From Candidatus Iainarchaeum sp. (GTDB lineage Archaea; Iainarchaeota; Iainarchaeia; Iainarchaeales; 1-14-0-10-31-34), in contig JAFCDN010000001.1 of the NCBI GenBank assembly GCA_017609625.1, forward strand, positions 1-64,000: a DNA stretch of 64,000 nt. The letters run 5' to 3'. Shown in pieces: positions 27,442-38,310 of the stretch. Position 1 is the stretch's first letter, and each line of letters begins with the position of its first letter. Both the position numbers and the translations under genes were made by a program. The notes beneath the pieces are model-generated. The model saw only the letters and a program-made list of their open reading frames with translations, was not told where the DNA came from and searched no databases.

Positions 27442-28290
27442 TCAAAATATTTCTATGTCTGCATAGATTTTTATTCCTTCCTTTTCAAAATTCAAAGCAC
27501 AAACTTTGTTTGTATGCCTTGTGCCGCGCATTTTTAATATCTCCAATGAATGAACTCTAACGTCTTTTTCTTCTTTTTTTTCATAATACAATGAAATCAC
27601 TGCATCAACCAAAAACCCTACAGAGCCTTTTGTTGTTTCAGCTTCTTTTGGGCTCATTTCACTTACAATAATTGAAGTGCAGTCCCATTTTTTTATTAAT
27701 TCAAAAAACCTCAAAATGCTTTCTCTTTGCTGGTATTCATCTTTAAACAGCAGGCCATATGAAGTGATTGAATCAATCACTATTCTTTTTGCTTTCATTT
27801 GCTGTATTGCATCTTTTATTGGTCCGCCTCCTTGTTCTAATAATCTTCCAACCTGATGAGGTTTATATTCTAAAACTCTGAATAAACCTTTTTTTTCCAG
27901 TTCTTCAAAGTTCCATCCATATTCTGCACTGTGTTTGTAGTATGATTCCTTGCTTTCTTCAAAGCTGATTAAAATTCCTGGTTCATTGTATTTTACTGCC
28001 CCATAATACAAAAACTGCAGTCCAAAAGTTGTTTTTCCTGTTCCAGCGCTTCCTGCAACAAGAATAGTTGAATTTTTTTCAAACCCGCCTTCAATCAGTT
28101 CATCAAAACCAAGAATCCCTGAAGGCACTCTCTTTAATTTTTTGAATCTGCTTTCATCTAATTTTGGTTCTGCTGTTTTTTCTTCTGTTTTTAATTCTTG
28201 AATTTCTTTTTTTTGTGAAGTTTTTTCTGGTTTTTTTGGTTCTTCTTTTATTCCTAGATCTTCTTTGATTTCAATTTTCTTTTCTGCCAT
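27442..28290 (-). CDS. KaiC-like RecA-family ATPase with charged N-terminal extension
   Basis: RVPSGILGFDELIEGGFEKNSTILVAGSAGTGKTTFGLQFLYYGAVKYNEPGILISFEE. Confidence 0.9.
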   Translation of the reverse strand: MAEKKIEIKEDLGIKEEPKKPEKTSQKKEIQELKTEEKTAEPKLDESRFKKLKRVPSGILGFDELIEGGFEKNSTILVAGSAGTGKTTFGLQFLYYGAVKYNEPGILISFEESKESYYKHSAEYGWNFEELEKKGLFRVLEYKPHQVGRLLEQGGGPIKDAIQQMKAKRIVIDSITSYGLLFKDEYQQRESILRFFELIKKWDCTSIIVSEMSPKEAETTKGSVGFLVDAVISLYYEKKEEKDVRVHSLEILKMRGTRHTNKVCALNFEKEGIKIYADIEIF

Positions 28291-28393
28291 TAAACACACC
28301 TTTTTGGAAAAAAGCTGTACCAAAAAACTTTTCTTTAATAAAAAGCATTTTGTTCTTTAAATACTTATTTTTTTATAAAAAAAAAAGAAAAAG

Positions 28394-28419
28394 AAAAAAA
28401 GCGTTTAAACGCTTTTTTT
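28394..28419 (-). terminator. Palindrome with flanking A/T runs at the end of the 28418..28780 gene
   Basis: AAAAAAAGCGTTTAAACGCTTTTTTT. Confidence 0.6.
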
Positions 28420-28780
28420 ATGATTTCATTGCAAGGTTTTTGATTGCAACTAATGCAACTATTACTGCTGCTGGAGCAACAAAGACTGCAATGTATTCAA
28501 AGATGCTTGACAAAATTGTTCCTAATAAAGGAATTGCCTTGTCTATCGCTGAAAATGTTCCAATAGCTCCTGTTGCAAGCAATGCAATTGATGCAATCAA
28601 GAAAGGAGTTGTCTCTTTGTCTTTAATGTTTAGCAATCCAACTAGAATTCCTAAGATTACCAAAACAAGAGGCGCCCATCCAATAAAGTCTGTTGGAATG
28701 TATTCGCTGAAAACACCAAGCAAGAATGCAATTATTACACCTATTACAAATGCCCATTCTCCGATTTTTTCTAATTCCAT
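28418..28780 (-). CDS. Small multi-TM membrane protein
   Basis: MELEKIGEWAFVIGVIIAFLLGVFSEYIPTDFIGWAPLVLVILGILVGLL...; ribosome-binding-like AGGAGG (tcctcct at 28787..28793 on +) just upstream. Confidence 0.7.
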   Translation of the reverse strand: MELEKIGEWAFVIGVIIAFLLGVFSEYIPTDFIGWAPLVLVILGILVGLLNIKDKETTPFLIASIALLATGAIGTFSAIDKAIPLLGTILSSIFEYIAVFVAPAAVIVALVAIKNLAMKS

Positions 28781-28792
28781 TTTTCTTCCTCC

Positions 28793-28893
28793 TTTAACCT
28801 TTTCAAAGGTTAAACAAAAGCACAACCTAAAGTTGAGCTTGTTTTTCGCAAAACGAAAAACCTTTTTGTTCAACCTTTTTTCAAAAAAGGTTG
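28793..28893. promoter_or_regulatory. Three consecutive stem-loops in the upstream region of 28418..28780
   Basis: TTTAACCTTT-TC-AAAGGTTAAA (28793..28814), GTTTTTCG-caaaa-CGAAAAAC (28841..28861), CAACCTTTTTT-C-AAAAAAGGTTG (28871..28893). Confidence 0.45.
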
Positions 28894-29013
28894 TTTAATA
28901 AAACAATTTATTGTAAGGATTTAGTATTTCTTATTTAAATTCTTTTGCTTTTAGAATTCCTTTCTTTTTCTTATAAAAAAGTGCTAAAAACACGCAGAAT
29001 CAGCAAATAAAGA

Positions 29014-29290
29014 GTGTGGGCATGCTTTAAAGTCGAGTTAAAACAAAAAACAGAATTAGCCCTTAATTGCTCTCCCTTCCGTTGATCCCAAAAGCATTAA
29101 GCAGTAAAATTTCCGTTGCTTCCTTCCAGATCTGGCGGGTTGGTTTTAAAACTTAATCTTAGGGGACAGAAGTTCATAGAAACAAACAAGGATTCTATTC
29201 TTTGGATTAAACCCTTCCCCAAAGCTTCGACTCCTGCTAAAGCAGATTTCAGGTAACAGAGAACTGCTGACTCTCCAGCCTAGCCCACTA
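29014..29290 (-). ncRNA. Archaeal SRP RNA (7S RNA)
   Basis: Reverse complement starts TAGTGGGCTAGGCTGGAGAGTC..GTTACCTGAAATCTGC, contains the domain IV signature CCAGATCTGGAAGGAAGCAACGG, and 5' GTGGGC pairs with 3' GCCCACAC. Ends approximate. Confidence 0.88.
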
Positions 29291-29355
29291 TGAATTATTA
29301 AAAAAAAAGGTTTAAAAAGGTAAAAAACCTAATAAATAGTATTGAGGAGATTCTT

Positions 29356-29772
29356 ATGAAAAAGTTAACCAAAGAATTATTGAGAATAATAGGCGTTTGG
29401 GTTTTAGCTAATGCAGGGATTACAACATTAAAAGTTTCAACAGATGAGGCTATAAAATGGGGTAAATTTTCTTCAGCATGGGTGGAAATTAATAACAGAA
29501 ATCAACCTCAATTTAAAAGAGATGCTAATAAAAGAGAATTTAACAGAGAGTTGAGAAAAAAGATTCGACAAGTAGGAGGACATGCTTTTAATCCAGGAAC
29601 CGTTGCAATCGCAAGTGCATTAGCATTTGGATCATATGGGATAGGTAATACTAGGAAGGAAAAAAAAAGACACGAAACATCTAAAGGAAAGTCTAGAGGA
29701 ACTCCTGGAAGAGGAACCTATTCCCGCAAAAACCCTCCAAAAAAGCCTCGCAGGCAAAACTATAGAAGATAA
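29356..29772 (+). CDS. Hypothetical basic protein
   Basis: 138 aa with Arg/Lys-rich C-terminus (GKSRGTPGRGTYSRKNPPKKPRRQNYRR). Confidence 0.5.
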   Translation: MKKLTKELLRIIGVWVLANAGITTLKVSTDEAIKWGKFSSAWVEINNRNQPQFKRDANKREFNRELRKKIRQVGGHAFNPGTVAIASALAFGSYGIGNTRKEKKRHETSKGKSRGTPGRGTYSRKNPPKKPRRQNYRR

Positions 29773-29800
29773 CAATCTTTTAAGCAAAGAAAAACTTCAA

Positions 29801-30457
29801 ATGTTTTTTAATAACATAAAATCAAAACTCTATATGCTCAACGAATTTTTAAATTCTGTTTCAGAAAAAATCTTTTCAAACAAAAAACTCTTGTACTTTC
29901 TGATTTTAGCAAATTTCATCGGAGCCTTGTATGGATTCATTTTTTATTATGGAGCAAGGCTTTTGTCAACTCCGTTGCATTTGTGGATTTTTGTTCCAGA
30001 CTGCCCTTTGTTTTCTTTATTCATGTCTCTGACTTTTCTTTTAATTCTTTTAAAAAAAGAATCTTCTCTTTTGTTTTTTTTCTCTTTAGTTGGAGCACTA
30101 AAATACGGTTTTTGGACAGTTTTTGTTCTAACCTTTTTCAATGATTTTTATTTCACTCCGGAAAAAACTTTTATGTATGCAGTGTTATTAATTGCACATA
30201 TTTTCCTTTTTGCAGAATCTTTTCTTTTAGTAAAAAAAATAAAATTCAAATTCTATTATTTGCTTCCGACTTTGCTTTTCTTTTTGGCAAATGATTTCTC
30301 TGATTACTTTTTAGGCACACATCCGCCTATTCCTTTGGATGAACTGAATTTTATGTTTTATTTGACTTTAATTTCGTCACTGTTTTTTATTTTATTAGCT
30401 TTTATTTTAGTCAATTTTAAAGGAAAGAAATTCTCATCACATCAGCATTTATTTTAG
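29801..30457 (+). CDS. DUF1405-like polytopic membrane protein
   Basis: 218 aa; ANFIGALYGFIFYYGARLLSTPLHLWIFVPDCPLFSLFMSL resembles DUF1405. Confidence 0.7.
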   Translation: MFFNNIKSKLYMLNEFLNSVSEKIFSNKKLLYFLILANFIGALYGFIFYYGARLLSTPLHLWIFVPDCPLFSLFMSLTFLLILLKKESSLLFFFSLVGALKYGFWTVFVLTFFNDFYFTPEKTFMYAVLLIAHIFLFAESFLLVKKIKFKFYYLLPTLLFFLANDFSDYFLGTHPPIPLDELNFMFYLTLISSLFFILLAFILVNFKGKKFSSHQHLF

Positions 30458-30488
30458 TTAAATTTAAAGAAAAAGAAATAGAAAAGAA

Positions 30489-30680
30489 TTATTCTTTGTT
30501 TATGTGAATGCAGTTAACCGGACAGCTTGATTCTGCTTCTTTATTGCATCCAACTTCTGTTAAATCAGTGTTTTTTGGGCTGGACTTGTCGCCTTTCATT
30601 TCCCAGTTATCAGGACAAACTGCTGCACAGGCTCCGCAACCAATACATTTTTCAACTTCGTGAACAATTTTTACTGCCAT
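30489..30680 (-). CDS. Ferredoxin, single [4Fe-4S] type
   Basis: 63 aa; CIGCGACAAVCPDNW ... CPVNCIHI. Confidence 0.88.
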   Translation of the reverse strand: MAVKIVHEVEKCIGCGACAAVCPDNWEMKGDKSSPKNTDLTEVGCNKEAESSCPVNCIHINKE

Positions 30681-30828
30681 TTTTACACCTCAAAAACTCT
30701 TGGTTCCTTAAACTATATGGACTGACTTTCTTTTATATTTAATGGCTTTTATGCAGGAAAAAGGCATTTAAATCTTTCCTTAAATTAATTTTTCTATAGA
30801 GCCTATCCCCTTCTTTAAGGATTAAAAG

Positions 30829-31164
30829 GTGAATAAATTGTCTAAAGATGAAACTCTCTCTAGAATAAAAAAAGCAGAAGAAAATGCAAAAAAACAGCTT
30901 GAACAAGCCGAAAAAAAGAAATTAAATATAATGGAAGAAGCAAAAACAAAGGCTATTTCCCTGATTTCTGAAGCAGATTCCAAAGACAACCAATACAGGG
31001 AAGCAGAAATAAAAAAAACAAAAGAAAAAATAAACAAACAAAAAGAAAAACTGCTTCAGGAAGCAGAAAAAGAAACTGCGGCAATCAAAAAAAATGCAGA
31101 AAAAAAGCTGAAATCAGAGGCAAATTTTGCAGTAAAAAAATTTTCAGAAGAAGTTTTTTCTTAG
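30829..31164 (+). CDS. A-type ATP synthase subunit H
   Basis: 111 aa coiled coil (ETLSRIKKAEENAKKQLEQAEKKK), first gene of the operon. Confidence 0.8.
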   Translation: MNKLSKDETLSRIKKAEENAKKQLEQAEKKKLNIMEEAKTKAISLISEADSKDNQYREAEIKKTKEKINKQKEKLLQEAEKETAAIKKNAEKKLKSEANFAVKKFSEEVFS

Positions 31165-31179
31165 CGCCTGGGTTATTTT

Positions 31180-32982
31180 ATGATTCGAACAAAGAAAATG
31201 GTAAAAACCAGACTCTCTGGCCCAAAACACTCGCTCAAAAAACTGATTAATGAACTGCATGCAATGAAATTAATTCATTTAATTGACTACAGAGGAGAAG
31301 AATTTGAAACAGGAAACTCTTTTTCTGAAGCAGAAGAAATATCAGAAAAACTGATAAAACTCCGCGCAATGATTTCGCGTTTTAAATTAAATTTAAATCC
31401 AAGAATAATAAAGGATTTGAAAGTATGTGAACAGAGATTCAGCCAGATTTTTTCTTCTTATCATTCTCTAACAGCGGAAATTTCTTCTTTGAATGAAAGA
31501 AAAAAAGAGCTTGAAGCAAAAAAAGGCTCAATTGAACCAATAACTTCTCTTCAATTATCTCCAGAATATTTTTCTGGTTATGAATCCTTAACTGTATTCA
31601 AAGGAACAGTAAAAAAACAAATTCCAGAACAAAAGATTTCTGAAACAACAAAAGACTTTGAATTATTTTCTTCAAATTTTGAAGGAAAAAATGTTATTGC
31701 ATTATTTGTCCCGACGGAACAAAAAGAAAAAATTCAATCCTTAATTTCAGAATATGGTTTTTCTGAACTGCATTTTGAAGAAGAAACAAATCTGAAAGAA
31801 CTTGATTCAGAATTATTTTCAATCGAAAAACAACTCTCTTCTTTGAACTCAAAACTAGATTCTTTAAAGGAAAAAGAAGGTCAGTTTTTGATTGACTATG
31901 AATTCAATTTAGAAAAAGAAACAGAAAAACTGGAAGCTCCGTTAAAGTTTGCTGTAACAGAAAACGCGTTTATTATTGAAGGATGGATTCCGAAAAAAGA
32001 AGCAAAAGAAATGCAGGAAAAACTGAATAAATTAACTGAAGACAAAATTTTTATTGAAACATTTGAAGAAAAAGGAGCCCCAACTGCATTAGAAAACCCT
32101 TCAATGGTAAAACCCTTTGAATTTTTTATGAACCTTTACTCTTTGCCAAAATATGCTGAAATAGACCCGACATTTCTTGTATTCATTACATTTCCTTTGT
32201 TTTTTGGTTTTATGTTGGGAGACGTAGGTTATGGAATAGTAACCTTGATTGCATTCCTTGTTTTGAGAAAAAAAATCAAAGGAGAAGCAAAACTTTTAAT
32301 CAATTCTTTGATTGTTGCTTCTCTTGCAACAATTCTTTTTGGCTTTATTTTTGGGGAAGCTTTTGGATTTGAATTTGTAGAGCATCCGATTTTGAACAGG
32401 GTGCATGATTTGGATTTAATGCTTTTAATTTCAATTGTTGTTGGCTTAATCCACATTACTTTAGGTTTTTTGGTAGGATTTTATAATGTAATGATTCAGC
32501 ATGACTTCAAAGAAGCAGTTTTTGAAAAAGGAAGCTGGCTTGTAATTGAAGCAGGAGGGTTGTTGGTTATTTCTGAAATGCTTTTATCAATGACTTCTTT
32601 TGGAAACATTTTAGGGGGAATATTAATTCTTGCAGGAATTGTAATGCTCTTTAAAGGAGAAGGTGTGCAGGGTTTAGTTGAATTACCTTCACTTTTAAGC
32701 AACACTTTATCTTATGCAAGGCTTTTTGCAGTAGGCCTTGCTTCAGTGCAGTTAGCATTAATAATTAATGCTTTTGCAACAGACTTTTTTCAGCAAGGAG
32801 GAATAATGATTGGAGCAGCAGTTTTAATTCTGCTTTTAGGGCATTTTGTTAATATTTTATTAGGCTTGTTAGGGCCGTTTTTACATTCCTTAAGGCTTCA
32901 TTATGTGGAATTTTTTGGTAAATTCTATAAAGGCGGAGGAAAAAGATTCATTCCATTTGGAACTGAAAAAAATAATGCTTAA
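31180..32982 (+). CDS. atpI: A-type ATP synthase subunit I
   Basis: 600 aa; PKYAEIDPTFLVFITFPLFFGFMLGDVGYG and multi-TM C-terminal half. Confidence 0.93.
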   Translation: MIRTKKMVKTRLSGPKHSLKKLINELHAMKLIHLIDYRGEEFETGNSFSEAEEISEKLIKLRAMISRFKLNLNPRIIKDLKVCEQRFSQIFSSYHSLTAEISSLNERKKELEAKKGSIEPITSLQLSPEYFSGYESLTVFKGTVKKQIPEQKISETTKDFELFSSNFEGKNVIALFVPTEQKEKIQSLISEYGFSELHFEEETNLKELDSELFSIEKQLSSLNSKLDSLKEKEGQFLIDYEFNLEKETEKLEAPLKFAVTENAFIIEGWIPKKEAKEMQEKLNKLTEDKIFIETFEEKGAPTALENPSMVKPFEFFMNLYSLPKYAEIDPTFLVFITFPLFFGFMLGDVGYGIVTLIAFLVLRKKIKGEAKLLINSLIVASLATILFGFIFGEAFGFEFVEHPILNRVHDLDLMLLISIVVGLIHITLGFLVGFYNVMIQHDFKEAVFEKGSWLVIEAGGLLVISEMLLSMTSFGNILGGILILAGIVMLFKGEGVQGLVELPSLLSNTLSYARLFAVGLASVQLALIINAFATDFFQQGGIMIGAAVLILLLGHFVNILLGLLGPFLHSLRLHYVEFFGKFYKGGGKRFIPFGTEKNNA

Positions 32983-33002
32983 TTTAAAAGGAGGAAAAGA
33001 AT

Positions 33003-33248
33003 ATGGTTGAATTAGAATTAGGATTGATTGCAATCGGAGCAGGAATTGCTTTAGCCGGAAGTGCTTATGCTGCAGCAATCGCAGAAAAAGAAATCGGAAC
33101 AGCAGCAGTAGGTGCAATGGCAGAAAAAGAAGAATTATTCGGAAAAGGATTAATTCTTACAGTAATTCCAGAAACAATCGTTATCTTTGGATTGGTTGTT
33201 GCAATTATGATTCTGGGTTTAGCTGACAAAATACCTGTAACAGGATGA
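33003..33248 (+). CDS. atpK: A-type ATP synthase subunit K (proteolipid c)
   Basis: 81 aa two-helix proteolipid; IPETIVIFGLVVAIMI with the membrane Glu. Confidence 0.9.
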   Translation: MVELELGLIAIGAGIALAGSAYAAAIAEKEIGTAAVGAMAEKEELFGKGLILTVIPETIVIFGLVVAIMILGLADKIPVTG

Positions 33249-33265
33249 TCTTTAAGGTTTTTTAA

Positions 33266-33826
33266 ATGTCTTTAGAAAATGTAATTAAAGAAATAAATCT
33301 AGAAGCAGGAAAAAAAGCAAACACAATAATCCAGGAAGGAAAAAAAGAAGCAAACTCAATAATACAGAAGACGCAGGAAAAAGTAGATATCTCCAGAGAA
33401 AAAACAGTCAAAAAAACAGGGGAAATAGTTTCTTCAATGCAGAGAACAGAAATTGCTTCTTTGAAACTGTTCTTAAAAAAACAAAAGCTAAATGCAAAAA
33501 AAGAAGTGATTGACTCTTTGTTTAAGGAAGCAGAAAAAAATCTGAAAAAACTTCCTGAAAAACAAAAAGAAAAAATCCTGAAAAAACTTTTGCATAAAGG
33601 AAAAGAAGAAGTAAATGCAGAATATTTTTACTGTAATTCAGCAGACAAAAAAACAATCCAAAAACTTTCAAAGCTGAAATTCAAATCAAATATTGACTGT
33701 ATTGGCGGTTTTGTTTTGGAAAACAAAGAAGAAACAATCCGTTCAGACCAGACTTTTGACTTAATCCTGGAAAAAGTAAGAGAAAAATGCATTAGTGAAA
33801 TTTCTTTAAGGGTGTTTAAGGAATGA
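33266..33826 (+). CDS. atpE: A-type ATP synthase subunit E
   Basis: 186 aa; coiled-coil N-terminus and conserved operon position. Confidence 0.85.
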   Translation: MSLENVIKEINLEAGKKANTIIQEGKKEANSIIQKTQEKVDISREKTVKKTGEIVSSMQRTEIASLKLFLKKQKLNAKKEVIDSLFKEAEKNLKKLPEKQKEKILKKLLHKGKEEVNAEYFYCNSADKKTIQKLSKLKFKSNIDCIGGFVLENKEETIRSDQTFDLILEKVREKCISEISLRVFKE

Positions 33827-34725
33827 CTGAAAAAGGTTTTGGTTTTGCATACACTAACACTCGAGTCAGGGTAATGAAATCAAAATTAATTGATTCAACT
33901 GAATACCCTAAGCTCTTGAAAATGGGTTTAGACCAGATTGCTCGTTACTTGCAGGAAACAGACTACAAAAAAGAAATTGATTCTCTTGGAACAACTTATG
34001 AAGGAGCAGATTTAATTGAGTATGCAATAAACCTTAATCTAGCAAACAGTTTCAAAAAAGTCCTTAATTTTTCTCTGAAAGATTCCAGAATAACAATCAA
34101 CTTTTTCCTGAAAAAATACGATGTATGGAATATTAAAACAATTTTAAGGGGAAAACAATCAGGAGAAACAACAGAAGAAATAATTTTGGATTTAATTCCT
34201 GCAGGAGAACTCTCAGAAGAATTTCTTGTCGAAGTTATAAAAAAATCCTCTTCAGTTAAAGAAGCAATCGAATTATTCAAAAAAACAGAATTTTATGAAA
34301 CACTAAAACTGCATTCAGAAAATTTATCTGAATTAGAAGACGAACTTGACCTAAAATATTACAGAGAACTAATTGAATCAACTGAAGGAAAAGTCCAGAA
34401 ACTGATAAAACAAAAAGCACTTTATCTGGATGCATTAAATGAAGCCCGCGCAAAAGAAACAAAAATTGAAATGAAAAGAATTCTTCCTATAACAAAAAGA
34501 GGAAAAAAAGTTGTTGTAGAAGATTTGAAAAAAGACAGAATTGAATTCAGAAAAGACATTGCAGTTAAAGGAAAAAAAATGGTGCATGAATTCAAAAGAA
34601 ACACTTCTCCTGTAATAGGATATTTTGTTGCAAAAGAAAACGAAATAGACAATTTAAGAATTATTGCAAGAGGCAAACACTCTGGATTGCCTCAGGAGTT
34701 AATTGAAAAACAACTGGTGTTTTGA
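33823..34725 (+). CDS. atpC: A-type ATP synthase subunit C
   Basis: 300 aa; YTNTRVRVMKSKLI, WNIKTILRGKQSG, NLRIIARGKHSGL. Confidence 0.9.
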   Translation: MTEKGFGFAYTNTRVRVMKSKLIDSTEYPKLLKMGLDQIARYLQETDYKKEIDSLGTTYEGADLIEYAINLNLANSFKKVLNFSLKDSRITINFFLKKYDVWNIKTILRGKQSGETTEEIILDLIPAGELSEEFLVEVIKKSSSVKEAIELFKKTEFYETLKLHSENLSELEDELDLKYYRELIESTEGKVQKLIKQKALYLDALNEARAKETKIEMKRILPITKRGKKVVVEDLKKDRIEFRKDIAVKGKKMVHEFKRNTSPVIGYFVAKENEIDNLRIIARGKHSGLPQELIEKQLVF

Positions 34726-35021
34726 TGGAAATAGCAATAATAGGTTCAGATGATTTTGTAACAGGTTTTCGTTTAGCCGGAGTCAGAAACATTTTCCCGG
34801 TAAAAAATGATTTTGATTTACAAATAAACAGCGCTATAGAAAAAGAACAAATTGGTGTTATAGTGGTTGAACAAGAAGAATTAGACAAAACTTCTCATAA
34901 AACAAAAAGAATGTTAGAAAAGCTTATTACTCCGGTTCTGATAACCCTTTCCTCTAAGGGAAAAGAAACGGATTTAAGAGAATTAATCAAAAGGACGGTT
35001 GGTGTAGATTTATGGAAATAG
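34725..35021 (+). CDS. atpF: A-type ATP synthase subunit F
   Basis: [24 protein letters not shown]. Confidence 0.9.
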   Translation: MEIAIIGSDDFVTGFRLAGVRNIFPVKNDFDLQINSAIEKEQIGVIVVEQEELDKTSHKTKRMLEKLITPVLITLSSKGKETDLRELIKRTVGVDLWK

Positions 35022-38000
35022 CAAAAATATACAGAATCTCAGGTCCTGTTGTAACCGCAAAAGGACTTAAAGCAAAAATGTATGACTTAGTTAAAGCAGG
35101 AAAAGAAGAATTAATGGGAGAAGTAATTCAAATCGATGGAGACAAAACAACAATCCAGGTTTATGAAGACACTTCTGGAGTAAAACCAGGAGAGCCGGTA
35201 AAAAACACAGGTGCTCCGCTTTCAATTGAATTAGGACCTGGCTTATTAACAACAATTTATGACGGAATCCAAAGGCCTCTTCCAACTTTAGTAGAACAGA
35301 TGGGAAACTTTATTGAAAGAGGAATTTCTGTTCCAGGATTAGACAGAAAAAAGAAATGGAACTTTAAACCAACCGTAAAAAAAGGAGAAAAAGTTTCTGG
35401 AGGAGATGTAATTGGAACAGTTCAAGAAACAAAAAACATCACACACAAAATTTTGGTTCCTCCAACAATTTCAGGAAAAATAAAAGAAATAAAATCAGGT
35501 TCTTTTACTGTAACAGCAATAGTTGCAGTTTTAGATAACGGAAAAAAACTTTCTTTAATGCATGAATGGCCTGTAAGAAAACCAAGACCTTATGCAGAAA
35601 AATTAATGCCAACTGTTCCTTTAATCACCGGACAAAGAATTCTTGATTCTTTATTTCCAATAGCAAAAGGAGGAGCAGGAAGTATTCCAGGGCCATTTGG
35701 AAGCGGAAAATGCATAAGCGCAGACACAACAATTCTAGCAAACAACCAACTCATTCCAATAAAAGAAGCTTTTGAAAAAGAATTTTCCAACAAAGAAAAC
35801 CAGATTCAAGAAACTGAAGAAGAAACAATAATTGAACTAAAAGAACCAGTTGAAGTTTTTTCTTTCGATGGAAAGGAAATAAAAGAATCCCTTGCAACAC
35901 ACTTTTACAGAGGCAAAACAGAAAAATTAATTGAAATAAAAACCAGAAGCGGAAAAACAGTTAAACTAACTCCGATCCATAAACTATTCAAATTGAACCA
36001 AAGGCTGGAGATAGAAGAAACTCTTGCAATGAATTTGCAGGAAGGAGATTATCTAATCTCTCCAAGAAAAATTCCTTTCCAGACAGCTTTACAGGAAATA
36101 ACAATAAATTTCAACTGCAGAATTTCAGATGAAAAAGCAATCCAGAAAATGAAATCCATTATAGAGCAGGAATGCAAAAGCAAAGCAATTACAAAAAAAC
36201 AATTAGCTTCAGAATTGAATGTTTCCTATGATTCAATTATAGCATTTTACACTGGAAAAAACAAACCAACCTTTGATTTTATAAAAAAACTAGAAGCATT
36301 TTCAGACAAAAAAATCCCCTTCACTGAAATCAAAACTGAAAGGCAATCAAAATCAATCAAAATACCAGAATATTTTAATGAAGAATTCTCTGAATTGCTT
36401 GGCTTATTAATGGCTGATGGTTCAATTAAAGGAAAAGGAGTAATTGAATTCTACAACAAAAATCCTGTTTTAAGAAACAGGGCAAAATTTTTGTTAAAAA
36501 AACTATTCAATTTAGATTCAAAAGAAATTTATGCAAGAACAGTTGAAGCCATAACAGTTCCAAGTGTGCCATTGGCAAAACTTTTGAATTCTTTTGGTTT
36601 TCCTTTAAAGAAAAAATCAAGAAACTTAGTTCTTCCAAAACAATTACTTTCTTCTCCAGAAAATGTTTGCAATGAATTCCTAAAAGCTTACATCGCCTGT
36701 GATGGCCATGTTTCAAAGACAGATATAGAAATTGCAACTGCTTCAGAAAAAATGCAGTCAGGCTTATCATACTTGCTGACAAAAATAGGAATTTTGCACA
36801 CTACAAAACACAAGCTTGTAGATTCCACTAAGTATTTTAGAATTTTTATTGCCCCAAAAGAAGCAAACAAAATTAATTCGTATTACTCCAAAAAATATTA
36901 TTACACTTCCAAAGACATTGTTCCGATGACTCCTTCTTTATTCAAGGAAATGCTTCAAGAAACAAAACCTTGGCAACTGCAAAAGACAAGTATTTCAACA
37001 ACTGCTTTTTACAAGCAGGCCAATCAGACAGCAACAACCTTTCAGGAAGTAATAAAACAATTAGGAATTCAAGGTCATTTATATGAATTTGCCCAAGCAT
37101 TAGAACATGTTTTTTGTGATGAAGTCCTAGAAGTAAAAGAAATAAATTCAGAAGAGTTTGTTTTTGATTTGACTGTTCCTTTAACCCATAATTTTGTTTC
37201 AGGAAATTCTCCAATGATATTGCACAATACAGTAACCCAACAGCAGTTAGCAAAATGGAGTGACGCAGAAATTGTAGTTTACATTGGATGCGGAGAAAGA
37301 GGAAATGAAATGACTGAAGTATTGCATGAGTTTCCTGAATTATTAGATGTAAAAACCGGCAGGCCGTTAATGGAAAGAACAGTCTTAATTGCAAACACTT
37401 CAAATATGCCTGTTGCAGCAAGAGAAGCTTCAGTTTACACTGGAATGACTATGGCAGAATATTTTAGAGACCAAGGATTTGATGTAAGCTTAATGGCAGA
37501 TTCTACTTCTCGTTGGGCTGAAGCAATGAGAGAAATTTCTTCTAGATTAGAAGAAATGCCAGGAGAAGAAGGATATCCTGCATATTTAGCAGCAAGACTT
37601 TCAGAATTTTATGAAAGAGCCGGAAGAATAAATGTTTTAGGTTCAAGAAAAGAAACAGGTTCAGTTACAGCAATCGGAGCTGTCTCACCACCAGGAGGAG
37701 ACTTTTCTGAACCAGTAACACAAAACACATTAAAGATCACTAAAGTGTTTTGGGCTTTAGATGCAAAGCTTGCTCAAAGAAGGCACTTTCCTTCAATCAA
37801 CTGGCTTGACAGTTATAGCCTTTACTCTACATTATTAGAAAACTGGTTTGTAGAAAATGTTGCAAAAGACTGGGTTAAAATCAGAACTCAAGTAATGAAA
37901 ATTTTGCAGAAAGAATCTTCTTTGCAGGAAATTGTTCAGTTAATTGGTTCAGATGCTTTGCCTGAAAAAGAACAATTAACAATGGAAGTTGCAAGACTGA

Positions 38001-38272
38001 TTCGAGAAGGATTTTTGCAGCAAAACGCATTCCATGAAGTTGATGCTTACTGCAGTATGAAAAAACAATATGGAATTTTAAAAGGAATTATTTCTTTTTC
38101 TGAACAGGCACAAACAGCAATTGAAGTCGGTGCTCCAATAGAAAACATAATTAAAATGAAATCAAAAGCAAGATTGACAAAAATCTGTTTAGTAAAAGAA
38201 GAAAACTTTGAAAAAGAAATGAATAAAATAATGGGTGAAGTAAAAGAGGAATTCAAAAATATAAACAAATAA
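35012..38272 (+). CDS. atpA: A-type ATP synthase catalytic subunit A with intein
   Basis: 1086 aa; GPFGSGK interrupted by an intein, then [32 protein letters not shown]. Confidence 0.96.
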   Translation: MEIAKIYRISGPVVTAKGLKAKMYDLVKAGKEELMGEVIQIDGDKTTIQVYEDTSGVKPGEPVKNTGAPLSIELGPGLLTTIYDGIQRPLPTLVEQMGNFIERGISVPGLDRKKKWNFKPTVKKGEKVSGGDVIGTVQETKNITHKILVPPTISGKIKEIKSGSFTVTAIVAVLDNGKKLSLMHEWPVRKPRPYAEKLMPTVPLITGQRILDSLFPIAKGGAGSIPGPFGSGKCISADTTILANNQLIPIKEAFEKEFSNKENQIQETEEETIIELKEPVEVFSFDGKEIKESLATHFYRGKTEKLIEIKTRSGKTVKLTPIHKLFKLNQRLEIEETLAMNLQEGDYLISPRKIPFQTALQEITINFNCRISDEKAIQKMKSIIEQECKSKAITKKQLASELNVSYDSIIAFYTGKNKPTFDFIKKLEAFSDKKIPFTEIKTERQSKSIKIPEYFNEEFSELLGLLMADGSIKGKGVIEFYNKNPVLRNRAKFLLKKLFNLDSKEIYARTVEAITVPSVPLAKLLNSFGFPLKKKSRNLVLPKQLLSSPENVCNEFLKAYIACDGHVSKTDIEIATASEKMQSGLSYLLTKIGILHTTKHKLVDSTKYFRIFIAPKEANKINSYYSKKYYYTSKDIVPMTPSLFKEMLQETKPWQLQKTSISTTAFYKQANQTATTFQEVIKQLGIQGHLYEFAQALEHVFCDEVLEVKEINSEEFVFDLTVPLTHNFVSGNSPMILHNTVTQQQLAKWSDAEIVVYIGCGERGNEMTEVLHEFPELLDVKTGRPLMERTVLIANTSNMPVAAREASVYTGMTMAEYFRDQGFDVSLMADSTSRWAEAMREISSRLEEMPGEEGYPAYLAARLSEFYERAGRINVLGSRKETGSVTAIGAVSPPGGDFSEPVTQNTLKITKVFWALDAKLAQRRHFPSINWLDSYSLYSTLLENWFVENVAKDWVKIRTQVMKILQKESSLQEIVQLIGSDALPEKEQLTMEVARLIREGFLQQNAFHEVDAYCSMKKQYGILKGIISFSEQAQTAIEVGAPIENIIKMKSKARLTKICLVKEENFEKEMNKIMGEVKEEFKNINK
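35711..37228 (+). other. Intein in AtpA (506 aa) with LAGLIDADG endonuclease domain
   Basis: C1 ([21 protein letters not shown]) to [11 protein letters not shown] / +1 Thr; endonuclease motifs [13 protein letters not shown] and [14 protein letters not shown]. Confidence 0.95.
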
Positions 38273-38310
38273 ACGTTGCGCCGTTTAAGCACGCGCATGA
38301 GGTGTAAAAA

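Noticed and set aside
36507-37421. Leu-rich minus-strand ORFs 36507..36782 and 36942..37421
   Set aside because: Antisense to the AtpA intein and extein; no recognisable domain.
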